NCBI RefSeq assembly: GCF_030997045.1
Contig: NZ_CP116899.1
Location: forward strand, 124,001 to 188,000
Length of the DNA stretch: 64,000 nt
Reading direction: 5' to 3'
Origin: Microbulbifer sp. TB1203
GTDB taxonomy: Bacteria > Pseudomonadota > Gammaproteobacteria > Pseudomonadales > Cellvibrionaceae
The notes beneath the pieces were generated by a model. It saw only the letters and a list, made by a program, of their open reading frames with translations. It had not been told where the DNA came from and searched no databases. Of the stretch, positions 8,163-16,294 are shown piece by piece. A program made the translations under genes and the position numbers. The first letter of the stretch is position 1. Every line of letters begins with the position of its first letter.

Positions 8163-8296
8163 CATAGCCCCCTCTGGGGGCTTTCATCATACCACCCGCT
8201 CTGCGGGTGGTTGCTGATTTTTACCGCATTTCTACCCTGTAGGACGGAGGGCCGCCCCGCCGCTCCTACAAGTAGAGGACAAAACCCCCACAAACT

Positions 8297-9064
8297 ATGC
8301 AAACACTGGACTGGAAGAACACCCCCGCCGCCATCTGGCGCGCCAGACACGCCCGCCTGAAACCGGTGCGCCGCCTGGACCCCATACGCCTGGAACAGCT
8401 GGTAGGTATCGACCACCAGAGGCAGCAGCTGCTGGAAAATACCGAAAAATTCCTCCGCGGCGAACCCGCCAACCACACATTGCTGTGGGGTGCGCGTGGC
8501 ACCGGTAAATCCAGCCTGGTCAAGGCGCTGCTCAATGAATTCGGTAACGCCGATCTGCGCTTTGTGGAGGTGAATCTGCCGGACCTGGACGACCTGCCGG
8601 AAATCGTCGACCTGCTGGATACGGATTCCGCGCGGGACTACAAATTTATCCTTTTCTGCGACGACCTTTCCTTTGAGCAGGGGGATTCCCGCTACAAGGG
8701 CCTGAAGACCGTGCTCGCCGGCTCCCTGGAACTGCCCCCGGAAAATGTCCTGCTTTACGCCACCTCCAACCGTCGGCATTTACTGCCGGAAGATGTGCGG
8801 GACAACGAGCAGACCCGGATAGTGGGTACCGAACTGCACTACGGCGACAGTGTGGAGGAAACCCTCTCCCTGGCCGACCGCTTCGGCCTCTGGCTCAGTT
8901 TCTATCCCGCCGACTGGCCCACCTACCTCCAAATGGTCGACCAGTATTTCGCCGACTACCAAGGCGATCGGGAACAACTGCACACCGCCGCCAAACAGTT
9001 CGCCATGCTGCGCGCCAACCACAGCGGGCGCACGGCGCAGCAGTTTTACCTCAGTTTTCGCTGA
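8297..9064 (+). CDS. DUF815 family P-loop ATP-binding protein
   Basis: DUF815 proteins are AAA-like ATPases of unknown cellular role. A Walker A motif GARGTGKSS lies near residue 65, a Walker B ILFCDDLSF near 115, and an arginine-containing sensor region in YATSNRRHLLP near 152, all in the family order. The C-terminus HTAAKQFAMLRANHSGRTAQQFYLSF is a conserved family tail. At 255 aa it is somewhat shorter at the N-terminus than many members. Its 3' end overlaps the convergent thuA-like gene by 14 bp. A decayed duplicate of its last about 40 codons occurs at 10088-10213. Confidence 0.88.
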   Translation: MQTLDWKNTPAAIWRARHARLKPVRRLDPIRLEQLVGIDHQRQQLLENTEKFLRGEPANHTLLWGARGTGKSSLVKALLNEFGNADLRFVEVNLPDLDDLPEIVDLLDTDSARDYKFILFCDDLSFEQGDSRYKGLKTVLAGSLELPPENVLLYATSNRRHLLPEDVRDNEQTRIVGTELHYGDSVEETLSLADRFGLWLSFYPADWPTYLQMVDQYFADYQGDREQLHTAAKQFAMLRANHSGRTAQQFYLSFR

Positions 9065-9842
9065 CGGCGTCGCCGGGTTCTCCAATCGCGTAGCGAATGC
9101 CGCCGAGAATATGCCGCACAAACAGGGGGTCTTGATAACTCTCGCTGGTGTGCCCGCCCGCGGTATAAAAGGCGCGGCCGCCGTCGTACTGGTGGTACCA
9201 GGCGATGGGGTGGTTTTCGCCGTTCTCGCCGCCCTCGTAGGTTTTTTCATCCAGATTCATCAGCACTTCGATATCCGGATTGATGGACTTGAAGTTGTAC
9301 CACTCGTCGAAACGGCGCCAGCGGTTGCCGTCCAGCTCCGCCTTTAAAAAATGGGTGGACGGGTGTCCGAAATCCAACACCACCTTTTCCGCCTCCTGTT
9401 GTTCCGGGTGGCCGGCAAAATAGGCTCCTACCAGCTTGTTGTACCAGGGCCATTCATACTCGGTATCGGTGGCGGAATGAATTCCCACAAAGCCGCCGCC
9501 GGAGCGGATATAGTTTTCGAAAGCCTTGCGCTGGGCGCTATTAAATATACTGCCGGTGGTGCTCAAAAACACTACCGCGTCGTAGCTGCTCAATGTGTTT
9601 TCAGTGAAGAGCCCGGCGTTTTCCGATATGTCCACCCCAAAGCCTTCTTTCTGCCCGAGTTCCAGCAGCGCCTTTTTGCCGTCGATAATGGACTCGTGGC
9701 GCCAGCCACTGGTTTTGGAAAACACCAGAATGCGGGGTTTTTCCGCAGCTGCGTCCGCAGCGGTATTCAGCGGAGGGAGCAGCAGTAAGCTGCAAATCAG
9801 GTATATCAGGTGGCGGAGAGCGCGATTATTGTTATTCCGCAT
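9051..9842 (-). CDS. Secreted ThuA-domain protein
   Basis: ThuA-like proteins have a class I glutamine amidotransferase-like fold and are tied to carbohydrate use; biochemistry is mostly unassigned. An N-terminal signal peptide (LIYLICSLLLLPPLNTAADA) predicts export. The core shows RILVFSKTSGWRHESI, YDAVVFLSTTG, GGGFVGIHSATD and HPIAWYHQYDGGRAFYTAGG, all typical of the family. Length 263 aa is normal. It is transcribed towards the DUF815 gene, and its upstream side faces a zone of gene remnants. The substrate may be a sugar or glycan derivative, by family analogy only. Confidence 0.9.
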   Translation of the reverse strand: MRNNNNRALRHLIYLICSLLLLPPLNTAADAAAEKPRILVFSKTSGWRHESIIDGKKALLELGQKEGFGVDISENAGLFTENTLSSYDAVVFLSTTGSIFNSAQRKAFENYIRSGGGFVGIHSATDTEYEWPWYNKLVGAYFAGHPEQQEAEKVVLDFGHPSTHFLKAELDGNRWRRFDEWYNFKSINPDIEVLMNLDEKTYEGGENGENHPIAWYHQYDGGRAFYTAGGHTSESYQDPLFVRHILGGIRYAIGEPGDAVSEN

Positions 9843-10087
9843 AGGTGGCTCCTAGGGTGGTTGCAGGATCTGACGCAATTGTACGGGAAACGGGGCAGAG
9901 GGCTATGCCTGAAGTGTAGGTGCGGCCCGTAAACGATACAGATCGCGGCCATGGGCCGCTACCGGCGTCTCTGCTGCCAGTAGGCTGAAAACAGTGAAAA
10001 CTGCCGTGGCGCCGGATGCGAAACCCGGCTGTGCCGCCCCGGCCGTGTCTTTTCACTTCGCGCTTATCCCGACGGCATGCTGGGGCC
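9843..10087. other. Non-coding gap upstream of the ThuA gene
   Basis: No credible gene is seen. The stretch holds the presumed promoter of the thuA-like gene and a degenerate GCGGCCCGT/GCGGCCATGGGCCGC dyad near 9925-9960 that may be a decayed palindromic element. Confidence 0.5.
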
Positions 10088-10213
10088 ATCGACTACAAAG
10101 GCGACCGCGAAGCACTGCACCGCCGCCGGGCAGTTCCCAATCTGCATGCGAACCACGGCGGACATACGGCGCAGCAGTTTTATCTCAGCTATTGCGGGCT
10201 CGGGCAGAAATAG
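10088..10213 (+). pseudogene. 3'-end remnant of a DUF815 gene copy
   Basis: The frame reads IDYKGDREALHRRRAVPNLH, then ANHGGHTAQQFYLSYCGLGQ and a stop. It aligns with FADYQGDREQLHTAAKQFAM and ANHSGRTAQQFYLSFR at the C-terminus of the intact DUF815 gene at 8297-9064, on the same strand. No N-terminal part is present. Confidence 0.87.
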
Positions 10214-10244
10214 GGGCTTCGATCAATGCGGGAATATCCGGGAG

Positions 10245-10346
10245 AAAGAGCCCTTTAACCACCTGCCAGCACACCGCCAGGGCGCTGACGATAAACACCA
10301 CGTCGCCGATGGTGCGCACCCAGCGTAGGATGTCGGCGTGATAGGG
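10245..10346 (-). pseudogene. Possible C-terminal remnant of a nitric oxide reductase (NorB-like)
   Basis: The minus-strand frame contains ILRWVRTIGDVVFIVSALAV, which resembles the last transmembrane helix of heme-copper nitric oxide reductases (WxRxxGDxxFxxGA). Only about 34 codons are recognisable and no start or catalytic histidines remain. The assignment rests on one short motif. Confidence 0.4.
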
Positions 10347-10347
10347 T

Positions 10348-10449
10348 TGGTGCGGTCTGGGGGCGGACTGGAGACTGCTGGCGGTGCTGGGGCTGCTGTT
10401 CGCTGCCGGCGGTTCCTGGCTGGCGACCCGCCCGCTGCCGGGAAGGTGA
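10348..10449 (+). pseudogene. Possible C-terminal remnant of a membrane protein
   Basis: An open stretch reads DWRLLAVLGLLFAAGGSWLA and then TRPLPGR before TGA at 10447-10449. It looks like the final hydrophobic helix and basic tail of an inner-membrane protein. It begins where the NorB-like remnant on the other strand ends. Family not identified. Confidence 0.3.
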
Positions 10450-10544
10450 ACATGTTGACCCGACACCCCACTGCGATAATGTTAGGGCCTAAGTCACGGC
10501 TCCATTCAAACTTGCAAACTGGAAGGCAGAAGCACTGAACAACC

Positions 10545-11402
10545 ATGTTTAAACAGCTATCGACATTCACCTCTCGAATGGTCCCTTCACACCGGCACAG
10601 GCTACTCAGCTTTGGAGCCAGGGATGTGGTCGCACCCATGGTGGGTTGGGGTCTGTACCTGGTTGCCTTGACCTGCTACTGCCTGGTTTACAAACAAGTC
10701 CTTTTGTCCAGCCCTGTCAGTTGGGCGGTGGCCTGGAATACCTTGGGTTGGGCTTGCCGGGAATGGGGGGCGTGGTTGATTCTTACCCCTGTTGCACTCA
10801 GGTTCTTGCGACGCTACAACCATGCCAGTGACAAGTCGGTCGAGCCATGGCTGGGGGTGGCCATGCTGCTGGTTGTCGCCCTGGTGATCAGGATCAGCCT
10901 TGATCTGATGGCAAAGACAGGAGACGAAATCGCCAGCCTGGTAATTCTGTTTCCACGCTATCTGGTGGCGTCTTTGGTGGTGCTGTTGGTGTGGCGCTTC
11001 TACCTTTGCCCCAAGGCTGTCCGGCGGACTTCGACAACGCCGGACGCAGGCGAGGTCACCGCACCGGAACAGTGTCCAGAGTCTATTCTGGTGAACAAAG
11101 GCAGCGGCCAAACCCTGCTGCCCATTGAACAGATCCAGTGGTTAAGCGCATCCGGCAACTATGTGGAAGTGCATTGCGAAGAAGCGAGTTATCTTGTTCG
11201 TTCAACCATGCAGCAATTACAGCGAAAGCTGCCGGCGGACAGCTTCCTGCGCATTCACCGCTCTTATATCGTCAATCGGGAGGCCATCAGCCAGATCACC
11301 GGGCGATCATCGGGAGGCGGTGAAGTCCTGTTGAAAAACGGGCAAACACTGGCCCTGAGCAAGAAGTACCGCAGGGAGTTGCAGCAGTTCAAGCTTCAGT
11401 AG
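10545..11402 (+). CDS. Membrane-bound LytTR-type transcriptional regulator
   Basis: The N-terminal half has four hydrophobic helices (for example GWGLYLVALTCYCLVY, LGVAMLLVVALVI and YLVASLVVLLVWRFYL). The C-terminal about 100 residues form a LytTR DNA-binding domain: IEQIQWLSASGNYVEVHCEE, STMQQLQRKLPADSFLRIHRSYIVN and LALSKKYRREL match the family signature. Membrane LytTR proteins usually respond to a membrane signal or a small partner and control adjacent genes. The 3' end overlaps the convergent molybdenum hydroxylase gene by 14 bp, so its target is not evident from operon structure. The ATG at 10545 gives the full membrane domain. Confidence 0.9.
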   Translation: MFKQLSTFTSRMVPSHRHRLLSFGARDVVAPMVGWGLYLVALTCYCLVYKQVLLSSPVSWAVAWNTLGWACREWGAWLILTPVALRFLRRYNHASDKSVEPWLGVAMLLVVALVIRISLDLMAKTGDEIASLVILFPRYLVASLVVLLVWRFYLCPKAVRRTSTTPDAGEVTAPEQCPESILVNKGSGQTLLPIEQIQWLSASGNYVEVHCEEASYLVRSTMQQLQRKLPADSFLRIHRSYIVNREAISQITGRSSGGGEVLLKNGQTLALSKKYRRELQQFKLQ

Positions 11403-11871
11403 CGGCCTTTTCGGCATGCGCTTCCGCCGCCTGCCTGATGGCCTTTCGAATACGGGTATAGGTGCCGCAACGGCAGATGTTGGTCATGTTGTCGGAAATT
11501 TGCTGGTCCGTCGGCTGATTGATGCGCTCCAGCAGCGAAACTGCCGCCATGATCTGCCCGGCCTGGCAATAGCCGCATTGGGGGACGTCCTGATCCAGCC
11601 AGGCCTGTTGCACCGGATGTAACTGCCCTGTGGGCGACAGGCCTTCGATGGTGCGGATCTGACTGCCCTGCAACTGCCCGACGGGTAACAGGCATGAACG
11701 TACAGCAGTGCCGTTCATATGTACTGTACAGGCACCGCATTGGCCTATGCCGCAGCCGAACTTGCTGCCGGTCAAGCGCAATTTTTCGCGAAGAAACCAG
11801 AGTAACGGCATCTCCTCTTCATCCGGGCCCACCTCGACCTCTTGCTGATTCACGGAAAAGTGAATGGCCAT
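11389..11871 (-). CDS. (2Fe-2S) subunit of a molybdenum hydroxylase (IorA-like)
   Basis: This small subunit transfers electrons from the molybdenum site through two 2Fe-2S clusters. The N-terminal plant-ferredoxin cluster is CGIGQCGACTVHMNG with a further Cys about 12 residues on, and the second is CGYCQAGQ plus CRCGTY. At 160 aa it matches isoquinoline 1-oxidoreductase alpha subunits and aldehyde dehydrogenase small subunits. It lies 2 bp after the large-subunit stop in the same operon. No FAD subunit is present, so electrons probably pass to a cytochrome or other periplasmic carrier. The substrate (an aldehyde or N-heterocycle) is not determinable. Confidence 0.93.
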   Translation of the reverse strand: MAIHFSVNQQEVEVGPDEEEMPLLWFLREKLRLTGSKFGCGIGQCGACTVHMNGTAVRSCLLPVGQLQGSQIRTIEGLSPTGQLHPVQQAWLDQDVPQCGYCQAGQIMAAVSLLERINQPTDQQISDNMTNICRCGTYTRIRKAIRQAAEAHAEKAATEA

Positions 11872-11873
11872 AG

Positions 11874-14084
11874 TTAAATCCTGATGTGCTCTGAAAATGG
11901 CATACGGCGCAAACGCAGGCCGCTGGCGGCAAAGATGGCGTTGGCCAGGGCCGCCGGCGCGGGCGGGACTGGGGGCTCGCCAACACCGGTGGGTTCTTCG
12001 TCACTTTCGATGATCTCTGTTTCAATCTCGAGCGGAGCTTCCCCCATGCGCATCCAGCGCAATTGGCCAAAATTTCGGGTCTGTACCCGGCTGTTCTCTA
12101 TCAGGGCTTCATTGAACAGTGCGGCATTCAGGCCATCGAGAAGGCCGCCTTCCATCTGTGCGCGGATATGGTTGGGATTCACCGCGAAGCCGCAATCAAT
12201 GGCGCCCCAGGCCTTTTGCAGGGAAAGCTGTTTGTTGTCATCCAAATGTACCTGCAGCACAAAGGCCACATAGGTGCCGAAGGTAAAGTGCCCGGCGATG
12301 CCCAGCCCTTCGCCCTTTTTCAGCTTCCGCCCCCAGCCTGCCATTTTGGCGGCGGAGCGGTAGCAGCGGGCCATACGCCCCGAGTCCAGGTGCCCGGCGG
12401 CCCAGTAATCAATGGGGTGGGCCTTGGCCGGCTCCATCAGGGCCAGCCGGAATGCCAGCGGGTCGGCAGCGGCCTCGTGGGCCAGCTCATCCAGCATGGA
12501 CTCTATGGCAAAGGCCTGCTGCATCTGCCTGGGGCCGCGCCAGGTGCCCAAGGGGAAGGGTTCATTGCCGGCGAGGCTTTCAATCCGGCAGTCCTTTACC
12601 AGGTGTGCGGGGAAATTGTGGGATTCCGCCTCGCCGGCGGTTTGCGCCTGGCGCATATGCCAGCCGTGAATCCGTCCCTGTTTCAGGCCGGCGCGTATCT
12701 GTACTGCCGCTGCGGGGGCGAAGAAGTCCCGCTCCATATCGTTTTCACGGGTCCAGATTACCTGGACCGGTTGGCCGACTTTGTGGCTGAGCCAGATGGC
12801 CTCGCGCAGATAATCCGCCGCGCCTTTGCGACCGAAGCCGCCGCCCATGCGTTTGTTGATCACTTCCACCTTGAGGGCGTCTATGCCCGCGATATCCTCC
12901 ACCTCCAGTGCCGCCACGTGGGGCCACTGGTGGCCCACCACCACGGTGGCGCTGTCTTTGCGCACATCGGCGATGCAGTTGAGGGGTTCCATGCAGGCGT
13001 GGGCGAGAAACGCGCGTTCGTAGCAGTGCTCCACTACCGTATCGGCTTGTTGCAGTGCCTGCTCCACCTTGCCGTCATCGCGCAGCTGTTTGCCCGGTTG
13101 ATCGGACCGGGCCAGTGCTTTGAGGGTTTCCCTGTGCGCCTTGGAGTTCAATCCCGCATATTGATTGGTGTCTTTCCAGGTTGTTTTCAGTGCGTCCTTG
13201 CCCCGCATGGCGGCCCAGAAGCTGTCCGCGAGAACGGCGACTCCGGCGGCGCGAAGCTGGGTCTTTCCATCCGGCCAGTGGGGCCCACTTTCGTGGGGCA
13301 TTTCCACAAGCTGTCTGACGCCGGGAATTGCCAGGGCAGCCTTTTTGTCGTAGCCGGCAATTTGCGCCCCCATGGTCGGGGCTCGATCTATGGCCACCAG
13401 CAGGGCATTGGCATAGTTTTCATCAATAGCAAACAGGGGAGCACCGGTGACGATTTCCCTGGCGTCGATGGCCGGCTGGCTTTTACCCATGATATGAAAC
13501 TGGGAGGGTTGCTTGAGGTTAAGCTGACTGGTATCCACCTGTCTGCGCGCGGCTTTTTCGGCCAGATCCCCGTAGCTGAATTTCCGGCCGGTGCGCGTGT
13601 CGATTATCTGGCTCAGTTTGGCCGTCAGTCGGTCCGGGCTGCAATCCCACCGCTCCGCCGCCTCTTCTATCAGCATGCGCCTGATCGTCGCGCCGGCGGT
13701 GCGCAGGTAGGTCCAGTTGTTTTTCAGGGTCTGGCTGCCCCCCGTGCCTATTTGCGCATGGTCGTAGACCAGGTCTCCCTCCCGGTTGCGCTTCAGGTAA
13801 GTGGGCATATCGAGGCTGAAGCGAATCAGGGACCAGTCCAGATCCATTTCATCGGCCAGTATCATCGGTCCCGCGGTGCGCATGAATTGTCCCATCTCCA
13901 TAATGGGGGACTGCATGACGACGGAGTTGTCCCTGTTGATGCTGACATACACACACCACTGGGGAGATACCGGCTGTTGTGCACTACTGCTTCGGGCGCG
14001 CACGGGCAAGGTGATGGAAACCAGCATGGCACCGGCTGTCAGTGCCGATATTTTTAGGAAATTACGTCTGTGCGGGTTCCGCAT
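11874..14084 (-). CDS. Molybdopterin-binding large subunit of a xanthine dehydrogenase-family hydroxylase (IorB-like)
   Basis: The protein begins RRNFLKISALTAGAML, a twin-arginine signal, so the holoenzyme should be exported folded to the periplasm. Family motifs include MGGGFGRKGAADY (Moco binding), GTWRGPRQMQQAFAIESMLDEL, and GVGEPPVPPAPAALANAI, which carries the conserved catalytic glutamate near the C-terminus. Length 736 aa is typical of the IorB/aldehyde dehydrogenase type. It precedes its iron-sulfur partner, an order common in exported versions. Cofactor-insertion genes (XdhC-like) are not in the window. Substrate is unknown. Confidence 0.93.
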   Translation of the reverse strand: MRNPHRRNFLKISALTAGAMLVSITLPVRARSSSAQQPVSPQWCVYVSINRDNSVVMQSPIMEMGQFMRTAGPMILADEMDLDWSLIRFSLDMPTYLKRNREGDLVYDHAQIGTGGSQTLKNNWTYLRTAGATIRRMLIEEAAERWDCSPDRLTAKLSQIIDTRTGRKFSYGDLAEKAARRQVDTSQLNLKQPSQFHIMGKSQPAIDAREIVTGAPLFAIDENYANALLVAIDRAPTMGAQIAGYDKKAALAIPGVRQLVEMPHESGPHWPDGKTQLRAAGVAVLADSFWAAMRGKDALKTTWKDTNQYAGLNSKAHRETLKALARSDQPGKQLRDDGKVEQALQQADTVVEHCYERAFLAHACMEPLNCIADVRKDSATVVVGHQWPHVAALEVEDIAGIDALKVEVINKRMGGGFGRKGAADYLREAIWLSHKVGQPVQVIWTRENDMERDFFAPAAAVQIRAGLKQGRIHGWHMRQAQTAGEAESHNFPAHLVKDCRIESLAGNEPFPLGTWRGPRQMQQAFAIESMLDELAHEAAADPLAFRLALMEPAKAHPIDYWAAGHLDSGRMARCYRSAAKMAGWGRKLKKGEGLGIAGHFTFGTYVAFVLQVHLDDNKQLSLQKAWGAIDCGFAVNPNHIRAQMEGGLLDGLNAALFNEALIENSRVQTRNFGQLRWMRMGEAPLEIETEIIESDEEPTGVGEPPVPPAPAALANAIFAASGLRLRRMPFSEHIRI

Positions 14085-14307
14085 ACTCGCTCACCTGACA
14101 GGAAGGGGGGCATAGGCTGCGCCTGTTGAAAGTGGCTACAGGCTATAAAATCCCGACGATCAGGATAAAGGACTGTGGGATAAGTGGACGAAATCCGTGT
14201 TGAAGGCGCTGTGTGGATCACCCAGGTGGTTTTAGGCGCCTCATTGGTGTCCTCGCCGGCGGTCGGGGAAGGCGGTGCCCCCCATCAGGGGGCTTGCAAA
14301 GGGAAGG

Positions 14308-15981
14308 TTATGCAGAGAGGGGATTGCCCCGCTCGATGAGGGTTTTCACATCCAGCCCGGTGGGCAGGCAGCCGGTGTTGTTGGTGCCCTCGGCACCCAG
14401 GCGAGAGGCGATGAATGCCTCTGCCACGGCGCTGTTGCCGCCCTGTACCAGCAAGTGTGCCTGCATGGTAAGCGCCATCTGGTCTACCAGTTGGCGAGCG
14501 CGGTATTCCAGGTCGTCCATGTCCGCCATTTGTTTTTTCAGCCTGGCGATGGCGCTGTCCAGGCGCGGGTCGGCGCCGGCGCTGCGTTCCAGTTCGTCGT
14601 ACCAGGCCAGCAGTACCGCGGGGGTTTTGCCGATCGCACGCAGCACATCCAGCGCCTGGATATTACCGGAGCCCTCCCAGATGGCGTTGATGGGCGCGTC
14701 TCGGTACAGGCGCGCGGTGATAAAGTTTTCCACCACGCCGTTGCCGCCCAGGCACTCCATGGCCTCGTAGGCGTGGTGCGGGGTGCGTTTGCAGATCCAG
14801 TATTTGCCCACCGCGGTGCCCAGGCGCATCAGCAGTTTTTCCTGCTCTTTGTCCAGGTGATCCAGCGCCCGGGCGGTGCGCATGGTGATGGCCACCGAGC
14901 CCTCCACCTCCAATTGCAGGTCCGCGAGCACGTTCTGCATCAGCGGCTGGTCGATCAGGGTTTTGCCGAAGGCGCTACGCTGGCTGGAGTGGTAGATGGC
15001 CTGCAGCGCGGCCTGGCGCTGGCCGGCGGAGGAGCCGATCATGCAGTCGAAGCGGGTGACCGCGACCATCTCGATAATGGCGTTGACCCCGCGCCCCTCC
15101 TCGCCGACCAGCCAGCCGAGGGCGCCGCGCATCTCCACTTCGGAAGAGGCGTTGGAAACATTGCCGGATTTGTTTTTCAGGCGTTGTATCTGCAGCGGGT
15201 TTTTCGTGCCGTCCGGACGCCAGCGGGGCACCAGGAAGCAACTGAGGCCGCCGGGTGTCCCTCCTTTTTCCATTTGGGCCAGCATCAGGAAGGCATCGCA
15301 CATGGGCGCGGACATAAACCACTTATGGCCCACCAACTCGTAGGCGCCGCCACCGACCGGTGTGGCGGTACTGGTATTGGCGCGCACATCGGAGCCGCCC
15401 TGTTTCTCGGTCATGCCCATGCCGATGGTGAGGTAGGATTTTTTCGTGTGCGGCCGGTTGCTGGAGTCATAGCCGCGGGCGGTGATTTTCGGTAGCCACT
15501 CGTCGGCGAGCTTTTGATTCAGCCTGATGGAGGGCACCGAGGCGAAGGTCATGGTTACCGGGCAGCCGTGGCCGGCCTCCAGTTGGCTGTGCAGGTAGTA
15601 CTTGGCCGCGCGCACCACATGAGCGCCGGGTTTGGGATCGGTCCAGGGGGCGCTGTGCAGTCCCTCGGAGAGGGCCAGCTGCATCAGTTGGTGGTAGGCG
15701 GGGTGGTAGCGCACCAGGTCGATGCGGTTGCCTATGCGGTCGTGGCTTTCGAAGATGGGTTTGAATTCATTGGCCAGATAGCCTCGCTCGATCATCTCCG
15801 GGCGTCCGCACACTTCCCCGTAGCGCTGCAGGTCGTCCTCCGCCCAGTGTCCGCCGTTGTGCTCAACCGCTTCGCGCAGCGCCGCGTCGCCGGCGTAGAG
15901 ATTGTGGCCGGTAAGGGGGGGTACCTGGTTGGAGACCTTGTGGGTATAGGCGAATTCGGATGGCGATGTTTTATCGGACAT
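14308..15981 (-). CDS. aidB: AidB-like acyl-CoA dehydrogenase
   Basis: The protein aligns along its whole length with E. coli AidB: VSNQVPPLTGHNLYAGDAAL, VRYHPAYHQLMQ, GHGCPVTMTFASVPSI, IGMGMTEKQGGSDVRANT, VGHKWFMSAPMCDAFLMLAQ and INAIWEGSGNIQALDVLRA are family blocks. AidB is a flavoprotein of the acyl-CoA dehydrogenase fold induced during the adaptive response to alkylation; it binds DNA and protects it from alkylating agents, and enzymatic activity is weak. At 557 aa it matches the expected size. The start ATG gives MSDKTSPSEFAYTHK. No ada gene is nearby, so regulation cannot be read from context. Confidence 0.92.
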   Translation of the reverse strand: MSDKTSPSEFAYTHKVSNQVPPLTGHNLYAGDAALREAVEHNGGHWAEDDLQRYGEVCGRPEMIERGYLANEFKPIFESHDRIGNRIDLVRYHPAYHQLMQLALSEGLHSAPWTDPKPGAHVVRAAKYYLHSQLEAGHGCPVTMTFASVPSIRLNQKLADEWLPKITARGYDSSNRPHTKKSYLTIGMGMTEKQGGSDVRANTSTATPVGGGAYELVGHKWFMSAPMCDAFLMLAQMEKGGTPGGLSCFLVPRWRPDGTKNPLQIQRLKNKSGNVSNASSEVEMRGALGWLVGEEGRGVNAIIEMVAVTRFDCMIGSSAGQRQAALQAIYHSSQRSAFGKTLIDQPLMQNVLADLQLEVEGSVAITMRTARALDHLDKEQEKLLMRLGTAVGKYWICKRTPHHAYEAMECLGGNGVVENFITARLYRDAPINAIWEGSGNIQALDVLRAIGKTPAVLLAWYDELERSAGADPRLDSAIARLKKQMADMDDLEYRARQLVDQMALTMQAHLLVQGGNSAVAEAFIASRLGAEGTNNTGCLPTGLDVKTLIERGNPLSA

Positions 15982-16157
15982 TGGTACTCTCGCTGGCCCA
16001 TCAATAGGCGATGACTCCGGGGAAAGAGTAGTCTAGTGACAGGATCGGCGCCGGACTTGCCCAAAAGTGACGCTGGTGGTTACGCCACCATCCAATTTTT
16101 GGACCTGGTTTTTCCGGTTGGTCATTTTTCTGGCGCGCATGTAAGCCGACTGGCACC

Positions 16158-16231
16158 CTGTAGGAGCCTGCTTGCAGGCGAACGAGAACGGAACTCCGTT
16201 AGCTGTTCGCCTGCAAGCAGGCTCCTACAAA
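16158..16231. repeat. Palindromic GTAGGAGCCTGCTTGCAGGCGAAC element
   Basis: CTGTAGGAGCCTGCTTGCAG and its complement CTGCAAGCAGGCTCCTACA form long arms around a 20-bp spacer. A second copy lies at 53972-54049 and a degenerate one at 53805-53882. It occupies the gap between aidB and the pectate lyase; the rest of that gap (15982-16294) shows no gene. Confidence 0.8.
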
Positions 16232-16294
16232 CATGGCTTAGCTCAACAGTATTGAGACTAAGGAGACTCCACTGAAAATACCGGGAAGAAGTCG

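Larger units (their letters stand above)
7618..8220 (+). mobile_element. IS200/IS605-family insertion sequence (tnpA only)
   Basis: Subterminal hairpins characteristic of this family flank the transposase: CACCGCC-TCT-GGCGGTG at 7627-7643 on the left, and CCACCCGCTCTGCGGGTGG near 8192-8210 on the right. A terminator-like AGCCCCCTCTGGGGGCT lies at 8166-8182. No terminal inverted repeats are present, as expected for single-strand HUH transposition. Exact ends are estimated. Confidence 0.8.

Noticed and set aside
12063..14057. 664-codon plus-strand open frame opposite the molybdenum hydroxylase large subunit
   Set aside because: It is antisense to a gene with clear family motifs, and its sequence is low-complexity Gly/His/Arg typical of a high-GC shadow frame.
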